From Stigmatella aurantiaca (GTDB taxonomy: Bacteria; Myxococcota; Myxococcia; Myxococcales; Myxococcaceae), in assembly GCF_900109545.1 (NCBI RefSeq), contig NZ_FOAP01000004.1:310001-374000 (forward strand): DNA of 64,000 bases, in the 5' to 3' direction. The notes below the pieces were generated by a model. The model saw nothing but the letters and a program-made list of their open reading frames with translations. It was not told the DNA's origin and searched no databases. Numbering within the stretch: position 1 is the first letter of the stretch; every line of letters starts with the position of its first letter. The translations under genes were made by a program, and so were the position numbers. Below, piece after piece: positions 57,016 to 64,000 of the stretch.

Positions 57016-57642
57016 ATGAACGGCCACACCCAGAACGGAAAGCACGAGCAAGCCCCTGCCGGGGAGTCCACGCAACCGGCCACCCCGGAAGCCTCGGCCC
57101 CCCCGGAGGAGGCGGCCGCGCAGCAGGAGCCCGCGGCGGCGGCACCGGGCGACGCGGAGCGGCAGCGGCTGGAGACCGAGCTGGAGGCCACCCGGCGCCG
57201 CCTGGACGAGCTGGCGCGCGCGTACCAGACGCTCGACAAGGACCGCGAGGAGTTCAAGCAGCGGCTCACCCGCGAGCGCGAGCGGATGATCGACGTGGAG
57301 CGCGGCAACGTGGCCGTGACGGTGCTGGAGGCCATCGACGAGCTGGACCGGTGCCTGTCCATGAGCGGCGCGGAGGCGAACTCCTCGCTGGGGCAGGGCG
57401 TGCGGATGATCCGCGACGGGCTGCTCGCCAAGGTGCAGGCCACGGGCATCGAGCGCATCCAGGTGGTGGGGCAGACGTATGATCCCAACACCGCGGAGGC
57501 CGCGGACATGGAAATCACCCCCCAGGAGGACCACGATCAGCGCGTGGTGGCGGAGATTCGCGCCGGTTACCGGCTCAAGGACCGCATCATCCGGCCGGCC
57601 CGGGTGAAGGTGGCCAAGTACGTGCCGCCCGCACAGGCTTGA
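57016..57642 (+). CDS. grpE: Nucleotide exchange factor GrpE
   Basis: 208 residues. A disordered Ala/Pro/Glu/Gln-rich start leads into a long coiled coil (RLETELEATRRRLDELARAYQ) and the beta domain with QVVGQTYDPNTAEA and VVAEIRAGYRLKDRIIRPARV, the GrpE hallmark. It releases ADP from DnaK. dnaK and dnaJ are not adjacent. The neighbour downstream is an HtrA protease, another protein-quality gene. Confidence 0.95.
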   Translation: MNGHTQNGKHEQAPAGESTQPATPEASAPPEEAAAQQEPAAAAPGDAERQRLETELEATRRRLDELARAYQTLDKDREEFKQRLTRERERMIDVERGNVAVTVLEAIDELDRCLSMSGAEANSSLGQGVRMIRDGLLAKVQATGIERIQVVGQTYDPNTAEAADMEITPQEDHDQRVVAEIRAGYRLKDRIIRPARVKVAKYVPPAQA

Positions 57643-57694
57643 CCTGCTGCCCAGAGGGAAATAGGCGGGAGGGGTGGCTGTTTCCCCTGCCGTC

Positions 57695-59134
57695 ATGCGC
57701 CCTCTCATGCTCCCTTCCTCGCTCCCCGCCTGGTGCCTGCTGTTCTCCCTGGCATTCATGACCGCTGCCCAGGCGGAAGGGGGGCTGAACCCCTGGCTTC
57801 AGGCCCGGGCGCGCGAGCACGCCGTGTGGATGGCGAAGCAGGAGCACCGCTCGGAGGCGGGCGCGCTGGCGCTCTGGCGGGAGCGGCCCGCGTCCCAGAG
57901 CCCGGACATTCCAGACTTCGTTCCCCCCTCGTCCCTGGCGCCGTTGATTCGCGCGGTGGAGGCGAGCGTGGTGCGCATCAGCACCCTGAACGCCCCGTCG
58001 CGGACCGGGGTGGCGGGGCGCTCGACGGGCTCCGGCTTCGTGCTTACCCCGGATGGCCTGGTGGTGACCAACAACCACGTCGTCGCCCGGGCGCAGAGCA
58101 TCGACGTGGGGCTGGCGGATGGCCGTGAGTTTCCCGCCGAGGTGGTGGGCCGGGATGCCTCCACGGACGTGGCGCTCCTGAAGCTGCGGGGCGTCGGGTC
58201 CACGCCGCTGCCGGCGGTGTACCTGGGAGACTCCGACCGCCTGGAGGTGGGGGACTGGGTGGTGGCCATCGGCAACCCGTTCGGGCTGGACCACTCCGTG
58301 TCGCACGGGATGATCTCCGCGAAGGAGCGCGTGCTGGGCGTGGATGTGTTCGATGACTTCATCCAGACGGATGCGCTCATCAACCCCGGCAACTCCGGGG
58401 GGCCGCTGTTCAACATGCGCGGCGAGGTGGTGGGGGTGAACACCGCCATCATGAGCCAGGGGCAGGGCATTGGCTTCGCGGTGCCCATCAACCTGGTGAA
58501 GGACCTGCTGCCCAACCTGCGCGAGAACGGCCGGCTGGAGCGCGGGTGGCTGGGGCTGAACGTGGACGATGCGCACCCCGGGCAGCCCGAGCGCTACCTG
58601 GTGGTGAAGCACGTGTACCGCCGCAGCCCGGCGGCCGAGGCCGGCATCCGCGCGGGAGACCAGGTGCTGGCCGTCAACGGCAAGGCCATCGACTCCTACC
58701 TTCAGCTGATGCGCAAGGTGGCGCTGCTGGCGCCCGGCACGGAGACGAAGCTGACGCTGATGCGCGGCGGCGCCCGGCAGGAGGTGGCGGTGAAGCTGGC
58801 CGCGCGCCCGGCGCCGGAGACCCTGCAGGCCCTGGCGGGCCCCGGCAACGTGGACGAGCTGGGGCTGGTGCTGAAGGACCTGTCCCCGGAGGTGGCCTCC
58901 GCCCTGGGCCACACCGCGTACTCGGGGGCCCTCGTGACAGGGGTGGTGCCGCGCAGCCCCGCGGCCCAGGCGGGCGTCACCGCCGGGGATGTCATCACCG
59001 AGGTGAACCGGCGGCGTGTGAAGGACGTGGCCGGCGTGCGTGCCACCCTGGAGAGGGGCAACGGGGGCGGCACGAACGTGCTCCTCCGGGTGCAGCGCGG
59101 GGATGTGCAGCAGTACCTGGCGCTGGCCCCCTGA
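57695..59134 (+). CDS. HtrA/DegP-type periplasmic serine protease with two PDZ domains
   Basis: 479 residues. The signal peptide is MRPLMLPSSLPAWCLLF... cut near AQA. The trypsin-like domain has the catalytic triad: His in VVTNNHVVAR, Asp in STDVALLKL, and Ser in NPGNSGGPLFN. Two PDZ domains follow (near 275-365 and 385-475), with YRRSPAAEAGIRAGDQVLAV and VPRSPAAQAGVTAGDVITEV. It degrades or refolds damaged envelope proteins. The ATG at 57695 is chosen because the signal peptide follows directly; GTG at 57674 would extend it. Confidence 0.93.
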   Translation: MRPLMLPSSLPAWCLLFSLAFMTAAQAEGGLNPWLQARAREHAVWMAKQEHRSEAGALALWRERPASQSPDIPDFVPPSSLAPLIRAVEASVVRISTLNAPSRTGVAGRSTGSGFVLTPDGLVVTNNHVVARAQSIDVGLADGREFPAEVVGRDASTDVALLKLRGVGSTPLPAVYLGDSDRLEVGDWVVAIGNPFGLDHSVSHGMISAKERVLGVDVFDDFIQTDALINPGNSGGPLFNMRGEVVGVNTAIMSQGQGIGFAVPINLVKDLLPNLRENGRLERGWLGLNVDDAHPGQPERYLVVKHVYRRSPAAEAGIRAGDQVLAVNGKAIDSYLQLMRKVALLAPGTETKLTLMRGGARQEVAVKLAARPAPETLQALAGPGNVDELGLVLKDLSPEVASALGHTAYSGALVTGVVPRSPAAQAGVTAGDVITEVNRRRVKDVAGVRATLERGNGGGTNVLLRVQRGDVQQYLALAP

Positions 59135-59143
59135 GGGCCTGGC

Positions 59144-59779
59144 CTACTTCTTCTTGGGGGCGTCCTTGCCCTCGAGCCACAGGCCCAGCTCCTGCCCGGT
59201 GCGCCCCTCGGTGACGAGGATGGCCTCGATGCGCGCGGCCACCCCGAACGTCTTTCCCCCGCTCGGCTGGGTCAGGGTCCAGATGTCCATTGGCGTGAAG
59301 ATGACCTGGACCCGGACCCCCTGGGAGGAGAACAGCCGCGAGAACACGCCGCCGTTCCACCCCCGGGGCGACGTCCCCGTCACGGTGAGGGCCGGCACGA
59401 CCGGGGTGCCCTCGGCGTCCGTCTTCTTGGGCGTGCCGTCGGTGAGGGCGTAGCGGCCCCCCGGGAACACGGGGGTGATGTGGACGGAGAAGTGGCCGGT
59501 GTTCGGCTGGTAGGCACCGGGGGCCACCATGGTGGCCACCTCCTCGGTGACGATCATGTACATGCGCTTGCCGCGGTAGTGCTTGCGGAAGGCATCCGCC
59601 TTGGTGCGGCAGTCCGACGAGGCGAACAGGCTTCCGCACTCCCCGATGTAGCGATCGAGGAAGGCCCCCAGGCCCCCCAGCGGCTCGGCCGTGTCCCTCA
59701 GCCGGGCGAAGCGGGGATCCACATCCGCGTGGGCGAACGCGGGCAAGAGCAGCACGAGGCACAGGAGGCGGCGGATCAC
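59144..59779 (-). CDS. Secreted protein of unknown function (211 aa)
   Basis: From GTG at 59779 the signal peptide is VIRRLLCLVLLLPAFAHADVD. The mature part contains two cysteines (ECGSLFASSDC) and a C-terminal domain with mixed strands ending in GKDAPKKK. It also has GVRVQVIFTPMDIWTLTQPSGG, which reads like a beta-sheet region. No family is recognised. GGAAAG lies upstream of the GTG; an ATG at 59821 would only add a non-signal leader. It converges with the HtrA gene 9 bases away. Confidence 0.72.
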   Translation of the reverse strand: MIRRLLCLVLLLPAFAHADVDPRFARLRDTAEPLGGLGAFLDRYIGECGSLFASSDCRTKADAFRKHYRGKRMYMIVTEEVATMVAPGAYQPNTGHFSVHITPVFPGGRYALTDGTPKKTDAEGTPVVPALTVTGTSPRGWNGGVFSRLFSSQGVRVQVIFTPMDIWTLTQPSGGKTFGVAARIEAILVTEGRTGQELGLWLEGKDAPKKK

Positions 59780-59890
59780 GGCGCGGACTTTCCAGGAAAG
59801 GGGAGGGGGACTCCCTCCCATGATACCGGGCCCCGAGGGCCCCAGGGGCCCACGCGACAGGGTGCGTCAAGGTGTACCAGGGTGGAGATT

Positions 59891-59918
59891 TTGACTACAT
59901 GGAACCACCATGTAGGTT
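59891..59918 (+). promoter_or_regulatory. Promoter with overlapping inverted repeat before the PilZ gene
   Basis: TTGACT (59891-59896), a 16-base spacer, then TAGGTT (59913-59918). An inverted repeat, CTACATGG-N5-CCATGTAG (59895-59915), fills the spacer and enters the -10, so a bound regulator would block RNA polymerase. Confidence 0.5.
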
Positions 59919-59952
59919 GAGCGCATCCAACCCCCTCTGGGAGGCATCTCGC

Positions 59953-60300
59953 GTGGAAGAACGGCGCTCAAACCTTCGCTTCGACAAGGTCTTCACGGTG
60001 TACCTGAGCACGCGGGATGGGATGACGCGGGGCATTGGCCGCAACATCAGCGCCCGGGGCATGTTCGTGGAGACGCGGGAGCCGATGCCGCTGGGGGAGA
60101 AGTTGAAGGTCACCTTCGCGGGTGAGGACGGCACGGAGATGACGTGCCTGTGCGAGGTCCGCTACCAGGTGGCGCTGGCCTACGGGCGCAAGGATGGGCG
60201 CGAGGGCAACAGCCGGGGCGTGGGGCTGCGCGTGGTGGCCTACGAGACGCAGGATGACGCGCCCCTGCTGCTGGTGGACCGCGAGCGGGTGATGCACTGA
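59953..60300 (+). CDS. PilZ domain protein (TIGR02266-like)
   Basis: 115 residues from GTG at 59953 with GGGAGG at good spacing. The c-di-GMP-binding signature is present: RxxxR in ERRSNLRFD and the NxSxxG-type NISARGMF. The sheet continues to GVGLRVVAYE. It likely binds cyclic di-GMP and passes the signal to a motility or polysaccharide system. The partner is not next to it. Confidence 0.85.
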   Translation: MEERRSNLRFDKVFTVYLSTRDGMTRGIGRNISARGMFVETREPMPLGEKLKVTFAGEDGTEMTCLCEVRYQVALAYGRKDGREGNSRGVGLRVVAYETQDDAPLLLVDRERVMH

Positions 60301-60309
60301 AACGGAGAA

Positions 60310-60339
60310 GGGCACGGCCCCGCGTGGCGGACCGTGCCC
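60310..60339. terminator. Hairpin between the PilZ and glutamate dehydrogenase genes
   Basis: GGGCACGG (60310-60317) pairs with CCGTGCCC (60332-60339). It sits between converging genes. No T-run, so a terminator role is probable but unproven. Confidence 0.45.
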
Positions 60340-60379
60340 CCGAAGTAACCCCCGGGCCGCGCGAGGCGGCGGGGCGGGC

Positions 60380-61930
60380 CTACTGCGAGAAGCCCTCGAG
60401 GAGGTAGTGAGCCTCGATGCGCTTGAGCGCGAGAATCATGGCGGCGCAGCGCGGGTCCACCGTCTTGCCGATGCAGTACGCGCGGCTGTCATGCATCTCG
60501 GTCTTGCGCGGCTGGTTGCGGGAGATGTCCCGGATGATGCGGTAGTTGCGCTTCATGGCGCGCTCGAGGCGCTGATCCACCTCGGCCTCGCTCCAGCGCT
60601 CCATGCGCTTGTTCTGGATCCACTCGTAGTAGCTCACCGTCACGCCGCCGGCGTTGGCGATGATGTCCGGGATGAGATCGATGCCGCGCTTGAGCAGCAC
60701 GCGGTCGGCGTCGGGGGTGGTGGGGCCGTTGGCGCCCTCGGCGATGAGCTTGACCTTGAGCCGCTCGGCCACCTCCGCGGTGATCTCCCCGCCGAGCGCG
60801 GCCGGGAAGAGGATGTCCGCCGGGATGTCCCACAGGTCCTTCTTCTCGATGCGCTGGGCGCCGGGGAAGCCCAGGACGCTGCGCTTGAGGTTCTTCGGGT
60901 CCTGCACGTAGGCCGTGAGCGCGGTCACGTCAATGCCATCCCCGTTGAAGATGGTGCCGTCGGCGTCGTTCACCGCCAGGAGGCGGGCGCCCATGTTGGA
61001 GAGGATGGCGGCGCCGTGGCTGCCCACGTTGCCGAAGCCCTGGAGGAGGAAGGTCTTCCCCTTCACGGACTCGCCGCGGTCGGCGTAGTAGTCCTCGATG
61101 CAGAAGGCGACGCCCTGGCCGGTGGCCTTGGCGCGGCCCTCGGAGCCGCCGATGCGCACGTCCTTGCCGGTGACGATGCCGCGCAGGTGGTGGCGCTCGC
61201 GCTCACCGTCCGAGTACTGGCGGTACATGAGCGCCATGATCTCCCCGTTGGTGCCCACGTCCGGGGCGGGGATGTCGATGTTGGGCCCAATGAGGTTCTT
61301 GAGCTTGTACATGAAGCGCAGGGTGATGTTCTCCAGCTCCTCCTTGCCGTACTGGCGCGGATCGATCTGGATGCCGCCCTTGCCGCCGCCGAAGGGAACC
61401 TCGGAGATGGCCGTCTTCCACGTCATCTCCGCCGCCAGGGCCTTGAACAGGTCCAGCGACACCTCGCGGTGGTAGCGGATTCCTCCTTTATAGGGGCCAC
61501 GGGCCTGGTTGTGCTGAACGCGGTAGGCCTTGAAGCGCTGGGACTCGCCGGGCACCAGCTGGTACACGCCGCCATCGGGCAGCCGCAGGTGGCCCCGGCG
61601 GATGGCCACGTCCGAGCCCAGCAGGGCGCGGCCGTTGAGGATGATCTTCCCATCGGCCAGGCGCTCCAGGCCCTCGGGATTGCGCACCTGGGTGACGGAC
61701 AGGTCCGAGAAGTCCTTGCTCTCCTGGGCGGAAAGGGGGACGAGGCGGTCCTTCAGCTTGGTGGTGACGTAGAAGATGTGCTCGTAGTCGGGCTCTTCGA
61801 GCTCCAACCGGACGCGCTTGTCGAGGCCGATGAGATCGGCGGCGCGGTCGAAGATCTCCATCGCCTCCGTGTAGACGGTGCGCTTGGGGGAACGGGCCGG
61901 GGCGCGCATGAAGTTCTCTTCGCTGGCCAT
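60380..61930 (-). CDS. Glu/Leu/Phe/Val dehydrogenase family glutamate dehydrogenase
   Basis: 516 residues, longer than the usual 420-450. The catalytic loop is VPFGGGKGGIQIDP with its Lys, and the substrate region is QHNQARGPYKGGIRYH. The dinucleotide motif is LQGFGNVGSHGA. It interconverts glutamate and 2-oxoglutarate with ammonia. An N-terminal extension of about 90 residues and a C-terminal helical part with YYEWIQNKRMERWSEAEV follow the family form. Whether it uses NAD or NADP cannot be fixed. AAGGAG precedes the ATG at 61930. It would link the amino-acid degradation genes here (hut, kam) to 2-oxoglutarate. Confidence 0.92.
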   Translation of the reverse strand: MASEENFMRAPARSPKRTVYTEAMEIFDRAADLIGLDKRVRLELEEPDYEHIFYVTTKLKDRLVPLSAQESKDFSDLSVTQVRNPEGLERLADGKIILNGRALLGSDVAIRRGHLRLPDGGVYQLVPGESQRFKAYRVQHNQARGPYKGGIRYHREVSLDLFKALAAEMTWKTAISEVPFGGGKGGIQIDPRQYGKEELENITLRFMYKLKNLIGPNIDIPAPDVGTNGEIMALMYRQYSDGERERHHLRGIVTGKDVRIGGSEGRAKATGQGVAFCIEDYYADRGESVKGKTFLLQGFGNVGSHGAAILSNMGARLLAVNDADGTIFNGDGIDVTALTAYVQDPKNLKRSVLGFPGAQRIEKKDLWDIPADILFPAALGGEITAEVAERLKVKLIAEGANGPTTPDADRVLLKRGIDLIPDIIANAGGVTVSYYEWIQNKRMERWSEAEVDQRLERAMKRNYRIIRDISRNQPRKTEMHDSRAYCIGKTVDPRCAAMILALKRIEAHYLLEGFSQ

Positions 61931-62167
61931 GGGAATGTGCTCCTTGCGTGAGGGCGAAGCGTGCTGCTGGGGGGGGTTATGAGCACAGGCGCACGGGGGA
62001 ATCAATCGCCCCCGTAACGATTTCATACCAAAAACACGTGAGATGTCAGGCACTTAGGCAACGCGCCGTGTCACGAATGGGAAGAGATAAGGGGGCGGGC
62101 AGGCGCATGCGCTCAAAAGCGATTGCCCTGTGCGAAAGTGCATGGTATTCGCCCCGCCACGCCGCGC

Positions 62168-62243
<76 letters not shown>

Positions 62244-62261
62244 AAAAAATCAAAGGTTTGA

Positions 62262-62294
62262 GGGCCGGTTGCGAGAGCAGCCGGCCCTTTTTTT
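62262..62294 (+). terminator. Rho-independent terminator after tRNA-Thr
   Basis: GGGCCGG (62262-62268) with CCGGCCC (62281-62287), extended inward by TTGC/GCAG around a GAGA loop, then seven T (62288-62294). Confidence 0.85.
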
Positions 62295-62426
62295 GGGTGC
62301 TGAGTCCGCTCGAACAGGGGCCGGGCGTACCGCCTCTCGCCTCACGCCTTGTCCTACAGTCCAGTATCATGAGTTCCGGGACTCTCACTCTGGGCGAAAA
62401 AGTGCCGCTGGGGTATCCATGATCCG

Positions 62427-64000
62427 ATGGAACCCTCCAGCGTGTCGCCTGCTGAAGACACTCTGTGCGAGCCGCAAGCGATGCAGGCCCTCCTGCAGGC
62501 CCTCAGCGCCCGGCTGCGGAACCTGGAGGGGCCCGATGCGATCGCGGCGGCCGGCACGCAGCTGCTCGGGACGCACCTGCGGGCCAATCGCGTCACCTGC
62601 TGCACCGTGAACGAGCGGGGCGAAGGCGCAACGGTCTGGTGGAGCTGGACGGATGGCTCGGTTCCCGAGCTGAAGGGCTCCTGCAGGATCAGCGACAGCT
62701 GCGGCGGGGCCACTTACCGCGCTGGACAGATTCACCGGGTAGAGGACAGCGAGGTGTGGCCCGAGGGTACCGCTTTGCGCGAGGAGTTCCGGCAGTCCGG
62801 TATCCGCGCCTCCGTCAGAGTGCCCCTGTTCAAGCTCGGGCAGCTCGCGGCGATCCTCGGCGTGAGCTGCGCGATGCCCCGGCGCTGGACGGAGGCCGAG
62901 GTTCACCTCATCCGCGAGGCCAGCGAGCGGATCTGGCTGGAGGTGGAGCGCGCCCGTGCCGAGGCGGCACTGCGTGAGTCCGCGCTCAAGGATGCGTTCC
63001 TCTCCCGGCTGTCGCATGAGCTCGCCACGCCTCTGGCGGCGATGCGGCTGTGGATCGAGTTCCTCAGGAGCGATCCGGGCCGGTTGAACGGCGCGCTCGA
63101 GGCCCTGTCGCAGGCGGAACAGGCGCAGTCCCGGCTGGTGCGCGACCTGCTCGACATGTCCCGGGCGGTGAAGGGGACGTTCGGGCTGATGTTGGATGTC
63201 TGTGAGCTCATGGAGCCCGTGTCCGCGGCGGTGAAGCTCATGGGCCCCACCGCCCAGCAGAAGGGCCTCCACGTGGAGGTGATTCAGGAGGACCCGCCGC
63301 TGGTGAACGCGGATTCCAAGCGGCTCCAGCAAGCCATCTCCCACTTGCTGAGCAACGCGGTGAAGTTCACCGGGCCCGGGGGACACATCACCGTGCGCCT
63401 CGAAGGCGCGGCCCAGGGCGCGCTCCTGTCCATCCAGGACACGGGGCAGGGGTTCGCGCCGGACTTCCAGCCGCATCTCTTCGCTCCTTTCCGGCAAGCG
63501 GAAGAAGGCCCGAGCCGCACCCAGGGCGGCTTGGGCTTGGGCCTCTCGCTCGTGCGGCGGATCGTCGAGCTGCACGGAGGGTGGGTCTCGGGGGAGAGCC
63601 CGGGCGTGGGCCGTGGAGCGCTCTTCCGGGTGTGGATGCCCGCTTACGCGTTCGACGAGGACGCGCCCCCTGAGCCCCCGGCGCAGGCCGGGCAAGGGCC
63701 CGGGCTGGCCGACGTCGGCATTCTCGTCGTCGAGGACGAGCTGCTGACGCGGCAGGGGCTGAAGGCCGTGCTCGAGTCGCAGGGCGCGCGCGTGGAGGCC
63801 GTGTCGAGCGCGGCGGCGGCCCTGGAGGTGCTGAGCGGCCGTGTCTTCGATGTGCTGCTCTGCGACATCGCGATGCCCGGTGAGGACGGCTACAGCCTGA
63901 TCCACCGGATCCGTGCGATGCCAGGGCCCTCTGCGCGGATCCGCGCGGCGGCATACACCGCCCACATGCGCGAGGAAGACAAGCTGCGCGTGTTGGCGGC
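62427..64000 (+). CDS. Hybrid sensor histidine kinase, GAF-HisKA-HATPase-receiver (3' end outside window)
   Basis: About 524 residues are visible. A GAF domain (about 20-165; ANRVTCCTVNERGEG ... RVPLFKLGQLAAILGVS) is followed by HisKA with the phosphoacceptor His in LSRLSHELATPLAAM. The ATPase boxes are LLSNAVKFT, SIQDTGQGF and GGLGLGLSLVRRIVE. A receiver then starts with ILVVEDELLTR and carries the phosphoacceptor Asp in LLCDIAMPGEDGYS; the end is cut by the window. No membrane helix is seen. The start ATG at 62427 has only a weak upstream site, so it is uncertain. Confidence 0.9.
   Translation, partial: MEPSSVSPAEDTLCEPQAMQALLQALSARLRNLEGPDAIAAAGTQLLGTHLRANRVTCCTVNERGEGATVWWSWTDGSVPELKGSCRISDSCGGATYRAGQIHRVEDSEVWPEGTALREEFRQSGIRASVRVPLFKLGQLAAILGVSCAMPRRWTEAEVHLIREASERIWLEVERARAEAALRESALKDAFLSRLSHELATPLAAMRLWIEFLRSDPGRLNGALEALSQAEQAQSRLVRDLLDMSRAVKGTFGLMLDVCELMEPVSAAVKLMGPTAQQKGLHVEVIQEDPPLVNADSKRLQQAISHLLSNAVKFTGPGGHITVRLEGAAQGALLSIQDTGQGFAPDFQPHLFAPFRQAEEGPSRTQGGLGLGLSLVRRIVELHGGWVSGESPGVGRGALFRVWMPAYAFDEDAPPEPPAQAGQGPGLADVGILVVEDELLTRQGLKAVLESQGARVEAVSSAAAALEVLSGRVFDVLLCDIAMPGEDGYSLIHRIRAMPGPSARIRAAAYTAHMREEDKLRVLA

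Noticed and set aside
62369-62422. A 17-codon frame (MSSGTLTLGEK...) ending just before the hybrid kinase
   Set aside because: It could be a leader peptide, but there is no ribosome binding site or conserved feature, and it is too short to support alone.

Overview
This 64 kb window looks like an ordinary chromosomal stretch of a myxobacterium, most likely Cystobacterineae (Myxococcus/Stigmatella/Cystobacter type). Reasons: very high GC with strong GC3 bias, dense coding with many GTG starts, a PP2C phosphatase carrying a cyclic-nucleotide domain, serine/threonine-kinase-like signalling, two tandem copies of the small RKQSLYFPE ribbon-helix-helix-like family seen in myxobacteria, a PilZ protein of the myxobacterial paralogous type, and several large secreted or lipoprotein genes. 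The genus is an inference. No insertion sequence, prophage, CRISPR array or replication origin was recognised. One tRNA gene, tRNA-Thr(CGT), is present.

Layout. 1-7.1 kb: edge of a PAS histidine kinase, a 62-aa protein, PP2C-cNMP phosphatase, TPR/lytic transglycosylase, and an unknown 452-aa protein. 7.1-11.7 kb (minus strand): xylose-type sugar-binding lipoprotein, GH92 alpha-mannosidase and an FAD siderophore-interacting reductase. 11.8-19.2 kb (plus): secreted multi-domain protein, coaBC, family-4 uracil-DNA glycosylase, esterase and kdd. 19.1-21.3 kb (minus): periplasmic catalase with an ankyrin partner (katB-ankB type). 21.6-27.3 kb (plus): kamD, a small secreted protein, kamE, kal, kce, an SDR and a methyltransferase. 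27.3-31.6 kb: acyl-CoA carboxylase beta subunit, YjbR-like protein with a histone-like tail, ChaN-like protein and the tandem small RHH-like genes.

32-41.6 kb is housekeeping: tilS, ftsH, folP, glmM, then pdxJ-acpS-nnrDE-tsaE. 41.6-46.1 kb (minus): class II glutamine amidotransferase, then hutU, a lipoprotein gene and hutI. 46.3-50.5 kb: CheY-like receiver, GAF-CheD fusion and Hpt protein, then a YdeP-type molybdopterin oxidoreductase. 50.5-51.7 kb: an XRE regulator with a CxxCG protein, a small accessory-looking pair. 51.8-59.8 kb: predicted pseudokinase, MutT, lipoprotein, a second ftsH, a sigma-1.1-like small protein, grpE, HtrA protease and a secreted protein. 59.9-64 kb: PilZ protein, glutamate dehydrogenase, the tRNA gene and a hybrid histidine kinase cut by the window end.

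The most distinctive system is the beta-lysine/lysine 5,6-aminomutase degradation set: kdd, kamD, kamE, kal and kce. It is a pathway best known from anaerobic fermenters. Here it is split around a divergent periplasmic catalase/ankyrin pair, carries an unexplained secreted protein between the two mutase subunit genes, and has repeated dyads in the shared upstream region. Other points of note are a predicted pseudokinase lacking the catalytic Asp and metal-binding Asn, a GAF-CheD fusion in a three-gene signalling operon, a hairpin that would sequester the GH92 ribosome binding site, and a free-standing sigma-region-1.1-like protein.
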